A stretch of DNA of 48,687 nt. Origin: Gemmiger sp. An120 (GTDB lineage Bacteria; Bacillota; Clostridia; Oscillospirales; Ruminococcaceae). The position numbers and the translations under genes were made by a program. A model generated the notes under the pieces. It saw only the letters and a list, made by a program, of their open reading frames with translations, did not search any database and was not told where the DNA came from. Positions 41,841 through 48,687 of the stretch are shown here, in pieces. Position 1 is the stretch's first letter, and each line of letters starts with the position of its first letter. The stretch lies in NCBI RefSeq assembly GCF_002160955.1, contig NZ_NFLN01000020.1:1-48687 (forward strand), written 5' to 3'.

Positions 41841-42125
41841 GTATATCCCCAGGCTGCCGGGTTTCCGGCGGCTGTCAAATGCGCGGAAAAAGAGTTCCCG
41901 CCGCTGTTGCGTCCCTTTCAGAGAGCCGGGCCCCAGGCTGTAAGCCCGGCAGGGTGCGCGGCGGGTTGTCGCTTTGGAGCAGGGGCGGTGAATTGCAGGT
42001 AGCCGTCCCCGTAGGCCTGCGTTAAAGGCTCTCGAGTGGCCGTCCGGTCAGGGCGGCAATTTGGGTGGTACCGCGGCTCGTGTATAGACACAGGCCGTCC
42101 CATGTAACAGTGGGGCGGCCTTTTT
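41841..42125 (+). promoter_or_regulatory. T-box riboswitch of valS, specifier GUC (valine)
   Basis: The leader has the AGAGAGCCGGG / AAGCCCGG distal Stem I element (about 41922-41950), the specifier loop with GTC at 41968-41970 followed by the typical GGAGCAGG, and the T-box core GGGTGGTACCGCGG (42063-42076). A terminator (GGCCGTCCCA 42093-42102 with TGGGGCGGCC 42111-42120, then five T) closes it. Uncharged tRNA-Val (GAC) should pair with the GUC specifier and its NCCA end with the T-box bulge, preventing termination and allowing valS expression. Confidence 0.93.
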
Positions 42126-42158
42126 CTTTTGCCGCCCGTGACAAGACAGGAGGTCGCA

Positions 42159-44852
42159 ATGAAAGAACTGGACAAACTGTACGATCCTGCCCGTGTTGAA
42201 GACCGCACCTACGCGGACTGGGTGGAGAAAGGCTATTTCCACACCCAGGTGGACCGGAGCAAGAAACCCTACTCCATCGTGATGCCCCCGCCCAACGTGA
42301 CCGGCCAGCTGCACATGGGCCACGCCATGGACGAAACCTGGCAGGACATCCTGATTCGTTATAAGCGGATGCAGGGCTATGCCGCCCTGTGGGTGCCCGG
42401 CACCGACCATGCCTCCATCGCCACCGAGGCCAAGGTGGTGGCCAAGATGAAGGAGGAGGGCCTGACCAAGGAGGATCTGGGCCGTGACGGCTTCCTGGAG
42501 CGCGCCTGGGCCTGGAAAGAACAGTACGGCGGCCGCATCGTCAGCCAGCTGAAAAAGCTGGGCTGCTCCTGCGACTGGGAGCGGGAACGCTTCACCATGG
42601 ACGAGGGCTGCTCCAAAGCGGTGCTCAAGGTGTTCCAGCAGCTGTACGACAAGGGCCTGATCTACCGGGGCAGCCGGATGGTCAACTGGTGCCCCCACTG
42701 CCGCACCTCCATCTCCGATGCCGAGGTGGAGTATGCCGAGAAGGAAGGCAGCTTCTGGCATCTGCTCTACCCGGTCAAGGAAACCGGCGAGATGCTGGAA
42801 CTGGCCACCACCCGTCCCGAGACCATGCTGGGCGATACCGCCGTGGCCATCAACCCGGACGATCCCCGCTATGCCCATCTGCACGGCTGCCATGTGATCC
42901 TGCCGCTGCTGAACAAGGAACTGCCCATCGTCTGCGACGAGCATGCCGATATGGAAAAGGGCACCGGCGTGGTGAAGATCACCCCCGCCCATGACCCCAA
43001 TGACTTCGAGGTGGGCAAGCGTCACAACCTGCCCATGGTCCGCGTGCTCACCTACGACGGCCGCATGACCGGCGCGGCGGACAAGGCCGAGGCCGACGAG
43101 CTGCGGGCTTCCGGCCGTGCCAGCGCCGACGAGCCCGAAGTGCTGGACTGCGGCAAGTACGCCGGCATGACCGCCCAGGAGGCCCGCAAGGCCATTCTGG
43201 CCGACCTGGAGGCCGGCGGCTATCTCAAAGAGACCGAGCCTCTCACCCACGAGGTGGGCACCTGCTACCGCTGCCATACTGTCATCGAGCCGATGGTCAG
43301 CAAGCAGTGGTTTGTGAAGATGGAGCCCCTGGCCGGCCCCGCCATCGAGGCGGTACGCAGCGGCCGCATCAAGTTTGTGCCCGAGCGGTTCGACAAGCAC
43401 TACTACCACTGGATGGAGAACACCCGGGACTGGTGCATCAGCCGTCAGCTCTGGTGGGGTCACCGCATCCCGGCCTTCTACTGCGACGCCTGCGGCAAGG
43501 TCCATGTGAGCGCCGAGCCGCTCACCACCTGCCCGGACTGCGGCGCGCCCGTGCATCAGGACGAGGATACCCTGGACACCTGGTTCTCCAGCGCCCTGTG
43601 GCCCTTCAGCACCCTGGGCTGGCCCGACAAGACCGAGGATCTGGACTACTTCTATCCCACCAACACCCTGGTCACCGGCTACGACATCATTACCTTCTGG
43701 GTCAGCCGGATGATCTTTTCCGCGCTGGAGTACACCGACAACATCCCCTTTGACACCGTGCTGATCCACGGCCTGGTGCGGGACGCGCAGGGCCGCAAGA
43801 TGAGCAAGTCCCTGGGCAACGGCATCGATCCGCTGGAGATCATCCGGGACTACGGCGCCGACGCGCTGCGCCTGACTTTGGTGCTGGGCAGCACCCCGGG
43901 CAACGATATGCGCTTCTCGGATGAAAAGGTCAAGGCCAGCCGCAACTTTGCCAACAAACTGTGGAACGCCGCCCGCTTTGTGCTCATGAACCTGCCCGAG
44001 GGCTTTGAAGCCGGCCTGCCCGCCGAACTGGATCTGTCCGACCGGTGGGTGCTGTCTCAGCTGAACAGCCTGTGCCGCAGCGTGGGCGACAATCTGGAGA
44101 AGTTCGAGCTGGGCCTGGCTGCCCAGAAGGTGCAGGACTTCATCTGGGATGTTTACTGCGACTGGTTCATCGAGATCGCCAAGCTGCGCCTGAACTCCGG
44201 CGACGAGCAGCAGGCGGACAACGCCCGCAAGGTGCTGGTCTGGGTGCTGGACAAGGCGCTCAAGCTGCTGCATCCTTTCATGCCCTTCATCACCGAGGAG
44301 ATCTACCGCGCCCTGCCCGGCAGCGGCGAGAGCATCATGATCACCCGCTGGCCCGAGGCCGACCCCGCGCTGGACTTTGCCGACGACGAGGCCGACTTCG
44401 CCAAGCTGATGGACTACATCAAGGCGGTTCGCACCGTCCGCGCCGATATGAACGTCCATCCGGCCAAAAAGACCAGCATGATCATTGCCACCGCCGATCC
44501 GGAGCCCTTCCGCCGCGGCCAGGTCTATCTGGCCAAGTTCGCCTTTGCCACCGACGTGACCGTGGTGGACAAGTACGAGGGCGACACCGCCGGCATGGTG
44601 CAGGTGGTCACCCACGCGGCCCGCGGCTTCATCCCCATGATGGAGCTGATCGACCGGGAGAAGGAGCTGGCCCGCCTGAACAAGGAAAAGGCTCTGGCTG
44701 AAAAGGAGATCGAACAGTTCGGCCGTCAGCTGGCCAACGAGGGTTTTGTGAGCAAGGCCCCGGCCAAGGTGGTGGACGACATCCGCCAGAAGCTGGCCCG
44801 TGCGCAGGATAAGCTGGCCAATGTGGAGCAGTCCCTGGCCGCTCTGGGCTAA
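42159..44852 (+). CDS. valS: Valyl-tRNA synthetase
   Basis: An 897-residue class I synthetase charging tRNA-Val. The HIGH-type motif is PNVTGQLHMGHA, the KMSKS loop is GRKMSKSLGNG, the editing domain (TTRPETMLGD) removes misactivated threonine, and a zinc-binding CDACG...CPDCG pair lies in the middle. The tRNA-binding anticodon domain is followed by a C-terminal coiled coil (about 830-895). ATG 42159 has AGGAGG at the right distance; the frame upstream of it lies in the T-box leader. A strong terminator follows. Confidence 0.98.
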   Translation: MKELDKLYDPARVEDRTYADWVEKGYFHTQVDRSKKPYSIVMPPPNVTGQLHMGHAMDETWQDILIRYKRMQGYAALWVPGTDHASIATEAKVVAKMKEEGLTKEDLGRDGFLERAWAWKEQYGGRIVSQLKKLGCSCDWERERFTMDEGCSKAVLKVFQQLYDKGLIYRGSRMVNWCPHCRTSISDAEVEYAEKEGSFWHLLYPVKETGEMLELATTRPETMLGDTAVAINPDDPRYAHLHGCHVILPLLNKELPIVCDEHADMEKGTGVVKITPAHDPNDFEVGKRHNLPMVRVLTYDGRMTGAADKAEADELRASGRASADEPEVLDCGKYAGMTAQEARKAILADLEAGGYLKETEPLTHEVGTCYRCHTVIEPMVSKQWFVKMEPLAGPAIEAVRSGRIKFVPERFDKHYYHWMENTRDWCISRQLWWGHRIPAFYCDACGKVHVSAEPLTTCPDCGAPVHQDEDTLDTWFSSALWPFSTLGWPDKTEDLDYFYPTNTLVTGYDIITFWVSRMIFSALEYTDNIPFDTVLIHGLVRDAQGRKMSKSLGNGIDPLEIIRDYGADALRLTLVLGSTPGNDMRFSDEKVKASRNFANKLWNAARFVLMNLPEGFEAGLPAELDLSDRWVLSQLNSLCRSVGDNLEKFELGLAAQKVQDFIWDVYCDWFIEIAKLRLNSGDEQQADNARKVLVWVLDKALKLLHPFMPFITEEIYRALPGSGESIMITRWPEADPALDFADDEADFAKLMDYIKAVRTVRADMNVHPAKKTSMIIATADPEPFRRGQVYLAKFAFATDVTVVDKYEGDTAGMVQVVTHAARGFIPMMELIDREKELARLNKEKALAEKEIEQFGRQLANEGFVSKAPAKVVDDIRQKLARAQDKLANVEQSLAALG

Positions 44853-44873
44853 CCCGTAGATTATATACACTGT

Positions 44874-44925
44874 GCGTCCGGCCCCGCCGCGCCTTTCGGG
44901 GCACGGCCGGGGCCGGACGCTTTTT
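44874..44925 (+). terminator. Terminator of valS
   Basis: GCGTCCGGCCCCG (44874-44886) pairs perfectly with CGGGGCCGGACGC (44908-44920), then five T. Confidence 0.92.
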
Positions 44926-44943
44926 ATCGGAATGGAAACCGCT

Positions 44944-45447
44944 ATGCAATCACATACCCGTACCCCCTGGTACCTGATTTTGTTCCGGGTGCTGTTCACC
45001 GCTGCGCTGGCCGCTACCGTGTATTTTATCTTCTCCAATTCGCTGGAGATCGCCCGGGAATCCTCTGCCCGCAGCCAGCAGGTCATGGAACTGCTCAACA
45101 GTCTGCTCGGCCGCGTGGGGCTGGGCCCGCTCAGCGAGCACTTTGTGCGCAAGCTGGCCCATTTCTGCGAGTTCAGTCTGCTGGGCTTCTGGTTTATGCT
45201 TTGCCTGCGGGTGTATACCCGCCATTTTGTACGGCATGTAAGCTGGCCGCTCTTCTTTGGCCTGCTCACCGCCGTAATTGACGAAACCATCCAGCTCTAT
45301 GTGCCCGGCCGCTCCTCCAGCGTGAAGGACGTACTGCTGGATTTCTCCGGTGTTCTTACCGGATTGTTTATTGCGCTGCTGATTCTGTTGTTTTTCCGGC
45401 TTTGCCGCCTGGCATTGCGCGGGCTGGAACGGGAAAACGAAGAGTAA
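44944..45447 (+). CDS. VanZ-like family membrane protein
   Basis: A 167-residue protein with about four membrane helices and the VanZ pattern: RKLAHFCEFSLLG after helix 1, then DETIQLYVPGRSSSVKDVLLDFSG. VanZ itself gives low-level teicoplanin resistance, but most family members have no known role in the cell envelope. Start: ATG 44944 (GGAAA upstream); an in-frame ATG at 44932 is nearly as good. It begins just past the valS terminator, so it may be expressed from read-through or from its own weak promoter. The downstream folC follows after 12 bases. Confidence 0.85.
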   Translation: MQSHTRTPWYLILFRVLFTAALAATVYFIFSNSLEIARESSARSQQVMELLNSLLGRVGLGPLSEHFVRKLAHFCEFSLLGFWFMLCLRVYTRHFVRHVSWPLFFGLLTAVIDETIQLYVPGRSSSVKDVLLDFSGVLTGLFIALLILLFFRLCRLALRGLERENEE

Positions 45448-45459
45448 AAAGGAGAAATC

Positions 45460-46713
45460 ATGACCGAACAACAAGCCATTGCCTATTATCACAGCCTGCC
45501 CCGGCTCTCCGGCGCACCCACACTGGACCGGATGCGGGCGCTTCTGGCCGCACTGGGCAATCCGGAACAGCAGTTCCGGGCGGTGCACATCGCCGGTACC
45601 AACGGCAAGGGAACGGTGGCCAGCCTGACTGCCTCGATCCTGCAGGCTGCCGGGTATCGCACCGGCCTGACCATCTCCCCCTTTGTGCTGGAATTCCGGG
45701 AACGCTTTCAGATCAATGGCGAGATGATCCCGCCCCAGGAACTGGCTGCCCTTACTGAAGAGATCCGCGCCGCCGCCGATACCCTGGCCGAGCCGCCGGT
45801 GGAGTTCGAGGCGGTCACCGCCCTGGCGTTTCTGTGGTTTGCCCGTCAGAAATGCGATATCGCGGTGGTGGAGGTAGGCCTGGGCGGCCGGTTTGATGCC
45901 ACCAATGTGCTGCCGCCGCCGCTGGTGGCCGCCGTGGCCTGCATCGGCCTGGATCACACCGAGCTGCTGGGGGACACCCTGGCCGCCATCGCCGCGGAAA
46001 AAGCCGGTATCGTCAAGCCCGGCAGCATCGTGGTCTGCTATCCGGATCAGCCCAAGGAGGCCCTGCAGGAGCTGATCGTGGCTGCCGGCGCGGCAGGCTG
46101 CGAACTGGTCGTGCCGGATAAGGAAGATTTGCGCCTTCTTAAAGGCCGCCCGCTGGAAAACCGCATCGACTACGGCGGTTACCAGGCGGCGCTGAACTTC
46201 CCGGGCGTGCACCAGGCCTACAATGCCACCATGGCGGTGGAGATCGCCCTGGCCCTCTGGCGCAAAGGTCTGGAGATTTCCGACGAAGCCATCGACAAGG
46301 GGCTGGCAGCGGCACGTCTGCCCGCCCGTATTGAGGTTGTGGGCCGGGACCCGCTGGTAGTCCTGGATGGCTGCCACAACCCGGACGGTATGAAAGCGCT
46401 GGCCGCCGCCCTCACCGCGGAAAATCTGCCCCGCTTCACGGCGGTGCTGGGAATGCTGGCGGACAAGAACGCCGCGGAATCCCTGGCCGCCATTGCACCC
46501 TGTGTGCGCCGTGCCTATACCGTAGCGCCGGACAGCCCCCGCGCTCTTTCCGCCGAACAGCTGGCCGAGCTGGCGAACCCCCATATTCCGGATGTGACCC
46601 CCTGTGCCAGCCTGCAGCAGGCGCTGGATCTGGCCCGGGCGGACGGCGCGCCGCTGCTGATCTGCGGCTCGCTTTATCTGGCCGCGCAGGCCCGTCCGTA
46701 TTTTGTGAAGTGA
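45460..46713 (+). CDS. folC: Dihydrofolate synthase / folylpolyglutamate synthase
   Basis: A 417-residue Mur-ligase-type enzyme that adds glutamate to dihydropteroate and to reduced folates. It shows the ATP loop VHIAGTNGKGTVAS (about residues 42-55), SPFVLEFRERFQING, the VEVGLGGRFDATN motif with the Mg/Lys region, GLDHTELLGDT and DGCHNPDGMKAL. Length is normal. ATG 45460 has AAAAGGAG upstream. A terminator follows directly. Confidence 0.96.
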   Translation: MTEQQAIAYYHSLPRLSGAPTLDRMRALLAALGNPEQQFRAVHIAGTNGKGTVASLTASILQAAGYRTGLTISPFVLEFRERFQINGEMIPPQELAALTEEIRAAADTLAEPPVEFEAVTALAFLWFARQKCDIAVVEVGLGGRFDATNVLPPPLVAAVACIGLDHTELLGDTLAAIAAEKAGIVKPGSIVVCYPDQPKEALQELIVAAGAAGCELVVPDKEDLRLLKGRPLENRIDYGGYQAALNFPGVHQAYNATMAVEIALALWRKGLEISDEAIDKGLAAARLPARIEVVGRDPLVVLDGCHNPDGMKALAAALTAENLPRFTAVLGMLADKNAAESLAAIAPCVRRAYTVAPDSPRALSAEQLAELANPHIPDVTPCASLQQALDLARADGAPLLICGSLYLAAQARPYFVK

Positions 46714-46741
46714 CTGCCTGCTTTTGGCAAAAATCGCAGAC

Positions 46742-46785
46742 AAAGACCCGTACACTGGGAGTATCCCCAATGTGCGGGTCTTTTT
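46742..46785 (+). terminator. Terminator of folC, before spoIIA
   Basis: AAAGACCCG (46742-46750) pairs with CGGGTCTTT (46775-46783), extended by ACA/TGT pairs, followed by T. It leaves only about 45 bases before the spoIIAA start, and no clear sigma-H or sigma-A promoter is seen there. Confidence 0.85.
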
Positions 46786-46828
46786 GTTTGCCCGCACCGG
46801 GCAGGAACAGCAAACAAGGAGGAACAGT

Positions 46829-47125
46829 ATGGCAAAGGTCACCTTTTCTTCGGCGGGCGATACCCTGGTCGCCTACCTGAGCGGCGAGATCGACCACCAT
46901 TCCGCCCAGTACCTGCGGGACGAGATTGATTCGGTTCTCCAAAGCCGGATGCCGCAGACGCTTGTGTTGGATTTTTCGGCGGTAAGCTTTATGGATTCCT
47001 CCGGCGTGGGCCTGATTCTGGGCCGGGCACGCCGGATGCAGGCAGGCGAAGGCCGTGTGGTGGTGCAGCAGCCCCCGGCGCAGATTCAGAAGATGCTGGA
47101 ACTGGCTCATGTGGCTTATGTATAA
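46829..47125 (+). CDS. spoIIAA: Anti-sigma F factor antagonist
   Basis: A 98-residue STAS-domain protein. Ser58 in FMDSSGVG is the residue phosphorylated by SpoIIAB in Bacillus. The unphosphorylated form frees sigma F by binding SpoIIAB. ATG 46829 has AAGGAGG; a longer frame upstream runs into the terminator and is not used. First gene of the tricistronic spoIIA operon. Confidence 0.93.
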   Translation: MAKVTFSSAGDTLVAYLSGEIDHHSAQYLRDEIDSVLQSRMPQTLVLDFSAVSFMDSSGVGLILGRARRMQAGEGRVVVQQPPAQIQKMLELAHVAYV

Positions 47126-47139
47126 AGGAGGAATGGTTT

Positions 47140-47574
47140 ATGAAAACCCGCAACATTGCCCGTATCAGCTTTCCGTCCCGCAGCGCCAACGAGGCCTTTG
47201 CCCGTGGTGCGCTGGCGGCGTTTCTTTCCCAGGCAGACCCCACCGTCAACCAGCTGGCAGATATCAAGACCGCCGTGTCGGAGGCGGTCACCAACTGCAT
47301 TGTCCACGCTTACCCGGACCGGGCGGGGGTGGTGCGGATGACCCTGTCCCTGCTGGAGGGCGGCCGGGTACGCGTCGTGATTGCCGATAGCGGTGTGGGC
47401 ATTCCGGATGTGGAAAAAGCCATGGAGCCCCTTTACACTACCGGCAATCCGGACGAGCGTGCCGGTTTGGGATTTGCCGTGATGCAAAGCTTTATGGATC
47501 GTGTCAAGGTCACCTCTCAGCCCGGAAAAGGCACCCGCGTCATTCTGGAAAAACAGCTGGAGACCCGGGAGTGA
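47140..47574 (+). CDS. spoIIAB: Anti-sigma F factor (serine kinase)
   Basis: A 144-residue GHKL kinase with N-box EAVTNCIVHAY, G1 box DSGVGIPD and G2 box GLGFAV. It binds and holds sigma F in the predivisional cell and phosphorylates SpoIIAA. The start lies 14 bases after spoIIAA with AAAGGAGG. Confidence 0.94.
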   Translation: MKTRNIARISFPSRSANEAFARGALAAFLSQADPTVNQLADIKTAVSEAVTNCIVHAYPDRAGVVRMTLSLLEGGRVRVVIADSGVGIPDVEKAMEPLYTTGNPDERAGLGFAVMQSFMDRVKVTSQPGKGTRVILEKQLETRE

Positions 47575-47602
47575 GCCGTCTACATAAAGGAGGGGACGGG
47601 CC

Positions 47603-48277
47603 ATGACGCAGCTTCCCGGCACAAGAGAAGAATTCATAGAAAACAACCTGGGCCTGGTGCATGCCTGTGCCGGGCGATTCCGGGGCAGAGGGGTGGAATA
47701 CGACGATCTGTATGCCGCCGGTTGTATGGGGCTGGTCAAAGCCTACGATGGATTTGATACCAGCCGGGGCGTGCAGTTTTCCACCTATGCGGTGCCGGTC
47801 ATCCTGGGGGAGATCAAAAAACTGTTCCGGGATGGCGGCACCGTCAAGGTCAGCCGCTCGGTCAAAGAACTGGGAATGCGGATCAACGCTCTGCGGGAAC
47901 GGTATATAAAAAGTACCGGCAGCGAACCCACCGTCAGTCAGCTGGCGGGAGAACTGATGGTCAGCAGTGAACAGGTGGCACTGGCCATCCGGGCCGGACA
48001 GCCGGCGCTTTCCCTGACACCGGCCTCGGAAGAAGAAGGAGGAAGGGAACTGGACATCCCGGTGGATTCCCCGGAGGAGGAACTGGCCGACCGGATCGGC
48101 CTGTCGGAAGTGCTGCAAACCTTACCGGCGCAGGACCGGAAGCTGATCCAGCTTCGCTTTTTTCAGGGGAAAACCCAGAGTGAAACCGCTGCAGTCCTGG
48201 GAACAACCCAGGTTCAGATATCCCGTAAGGAGCGAAAAATTCTGGCGCAGCTGCGCCGCAGGCTGTTGGATGACTAA
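47603..48277 (+). CDS. sigF: Sporulation sigma factor F
   Basis: A 224-residue sigma-70 family protein with region 2 (LVHACAGRFRGRG, DDLYAAGCMGLVKA, FSTYAVPVILGEIKKLFRD), region 3 and region 4 (DRKLIQLRFFQGKTQSETAAVLG as two motif parts, then VQISRKERKIL). It directs the first forespore-specific transcription. It is last in spoIIAA-spoIIAB-sigF. Presence suggests the organism descends from a spore former; whether it sporulates cannot be told from this window. Confidence 0.95.
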   Translation: MTQLPGTREEFIENNLGLVHACAGRFRGRGVEYDDLYAAGCMGLVKAYDGFDTSRGVQFSTYAVPVILGEIKKLFRDGGTVKVSRSVKELGMRINALRERYIKSTGSEPTVSQLAGELMVSSEQVALAIRAGQPALSLTPASEEEGGRELDIPVDSPEEELADRIGLSEVLQTLPAQDRKLIQLRFFQGKTQSETAAVLGTTQVQISRKERKILAQLRRRLLDD

Positions 48278-48421
48278 AGGCCGCTTGTGCATTTTGCGCG
48301 CAGGCAGCCCCTTTTGCGGCGATACACCCCGCATTTTACTTGGAATTTACACAAAATCCCGTGAATTTACTGGCAAGAATCCCGAAAGAATGACTTTTGC
48401 GTAGAAATCGCAAAAAAAGTG
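48278..48421. other. Gene-free stretch after sigF
   Basis: No coding region and no convincing sigF terminator is seen. The stretch becomes A/T-rich towards the first rRNA promoter and may include an UP-like element. The whole non-coding run to the window end is 410 bases (see the rRNA promoters and leader). Confidence 0.5.
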
Positions 48422-48450
48422 TTGACCCAGGGGGTTGTCTGTGCTATTAT
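48422..48450 (+). promoter_or_regulatory. rRNA operon promoter P1
   Basis: TTGACC (48422-48427), 17 bases, TATTAT (48445-48450), after an A-rich stretch. A short GC hairpin (GCACCC...GGGGGC) follows. Confidence 0.85.
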
Positions 48451-48514
48451 ATGTGAGCACCCTTTGAGGGGGCACGGCGCTGGAAAGCGGCTCGAAAAAA
48501 TCTCAAAAAAGTGC

Positions 48515-48543
48515 TTGACAAACAGCACTCCGCGAGATATAAT
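48515..48543 (+). promoter_or_regulatory. rRNA operon promoter P2
   Basis: TTGACA (48515-48520), 17 bases, TATAAT (48538-48543), both perfect. It lies 93 bases after P1, with similar flanks (AAAAAAGTG before, GAGCxxCCC and GGCRCGGCGC after). Confidence 0.92.
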
Positions 48544-48549
48544 AAATGA

Positions 48550-48687
48550 GCTGCCCACCCGAGAGGGCGCGGCGCACAGGACCTTGAAAATTGAACAATA
48601 TCGAAGCTTGAACGGAACCCTTTTAAAGTGAGGAAACACTTGAAAAAAATTCCAAACAAGTAATTCGCAGGACGCAAGCGATTGTGT
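48550..48687 (+). other. rRNA operon leader, 16S gene beyond the window
   Basis: The sequence has the CCTTGAAAATTGAACAA stretch commonly found before 16S genes in Clostridia, and a small hairpin AGTG-AGGAAA-CACT. The 16S start itself (AGAGTTTGATC) is not reached. Confidence 0.75.

Noticed and set aside
37316-41878. A very long open frame on the minus strand (about 1520 codons) opposite the topoisomerase genes
   Set aside because: It lies antisense to two genes with clear motifs, has no recognisable domain and low-complexity Gly/His/Gln-rich composition. It is a by-product of GC-rich third codon positions.
44872-44943. An upstream start of the VanZ-like gene that would add about 24 residues
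   Set aside because: The added part would be encoded by the valS terminator hairpin. The ATG at 44944 (or 44932) is more plausible.
1-48687. CRISPR array
   Set aside because: No regularly spaced direct repeats were seen anywhere in the window.

Overview
The window looks like a chromosomal segment of a gut-type clostridium of the Oscillospiraceae/Ruminococcaceae kind (Faecalibacterium/Gemmiger-like; this is inference). The reasons are a GC-rich low-GC-Gram-positive gene repertoire: a spoIIA-sigF operon, a T-box before valS, tandem ARG boxes, GGAGG ribosome binding sites and clear TTGACA/TATAAT promoters.

Region 1-16.4 kb is accessory DNA between tRNA genes. On the minus strand tRNA-Gln and tRNA-Pro (16.4-16.25 kb) are followed by about 15.4 kb of foreign, lower-GC and partly decayed DNA. 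Then come a displaced copy of the last 11 bases of tRNA-Pro with a terminator (848-893), a frameshifted small gene, and tRNA-Phe and tRNA-Gly (1-119). The 11-bp direct repeat, with inverted repeats just inside it, marks the interval as an island in the 3' end of tRNA-Pro. From left to right it holds: a frameshifted membrane protein gene and a stand-alone Lon-type AAA+ ATPase that has lost its 5' end; a TnpW/serine-recombinase transposon module; and, wedged into the recombinase gene so that it is split into 3827-3898 and 14584-16188, about 10.7 kb with a relaxase (MobL) fragment, two unknown genes and a complete potassium transport locus (kdpDE, kdpF, kdpA, kdpB, kdpC).

Region 16.5-26.6 kb is ordinary chromosome: a small hypothetical gene, a self-regulating XRE repressor/membrane protein pair, a PC4-like plus HD-hydrolase pair, argGH under tandem ARG boxes, and a minus-strand operon of an HD hydrolase, a heterodimeric ABC exporter and a MarR regulator.

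Region 26.6-37 kb is one arginine operon on the minus strand, argC-argJ-argB-argD-argF-carA-carB, with its own tandem ARG boxes. With argGH it gives the whole cyclic route from glutamate to arginine. The last gene is an in-frame fusion of carB to a diaminopimelate epimerase (dapF) domain, and that domain lacks the first catalytic cysteine. This is the most unusual coding feature of the window.

Region 37-48.7 kb, on the plus strand, carries tRNA-Asp and tRNA-Thr, a divergent type IIA topoisomerase pair, a valine T-box and valS, a VanZ-like gene, folC, spoIIAA-spoIIAB-sigF, and then duplicated rRNA promoters and a leader that run off the window towards a 16S gene.
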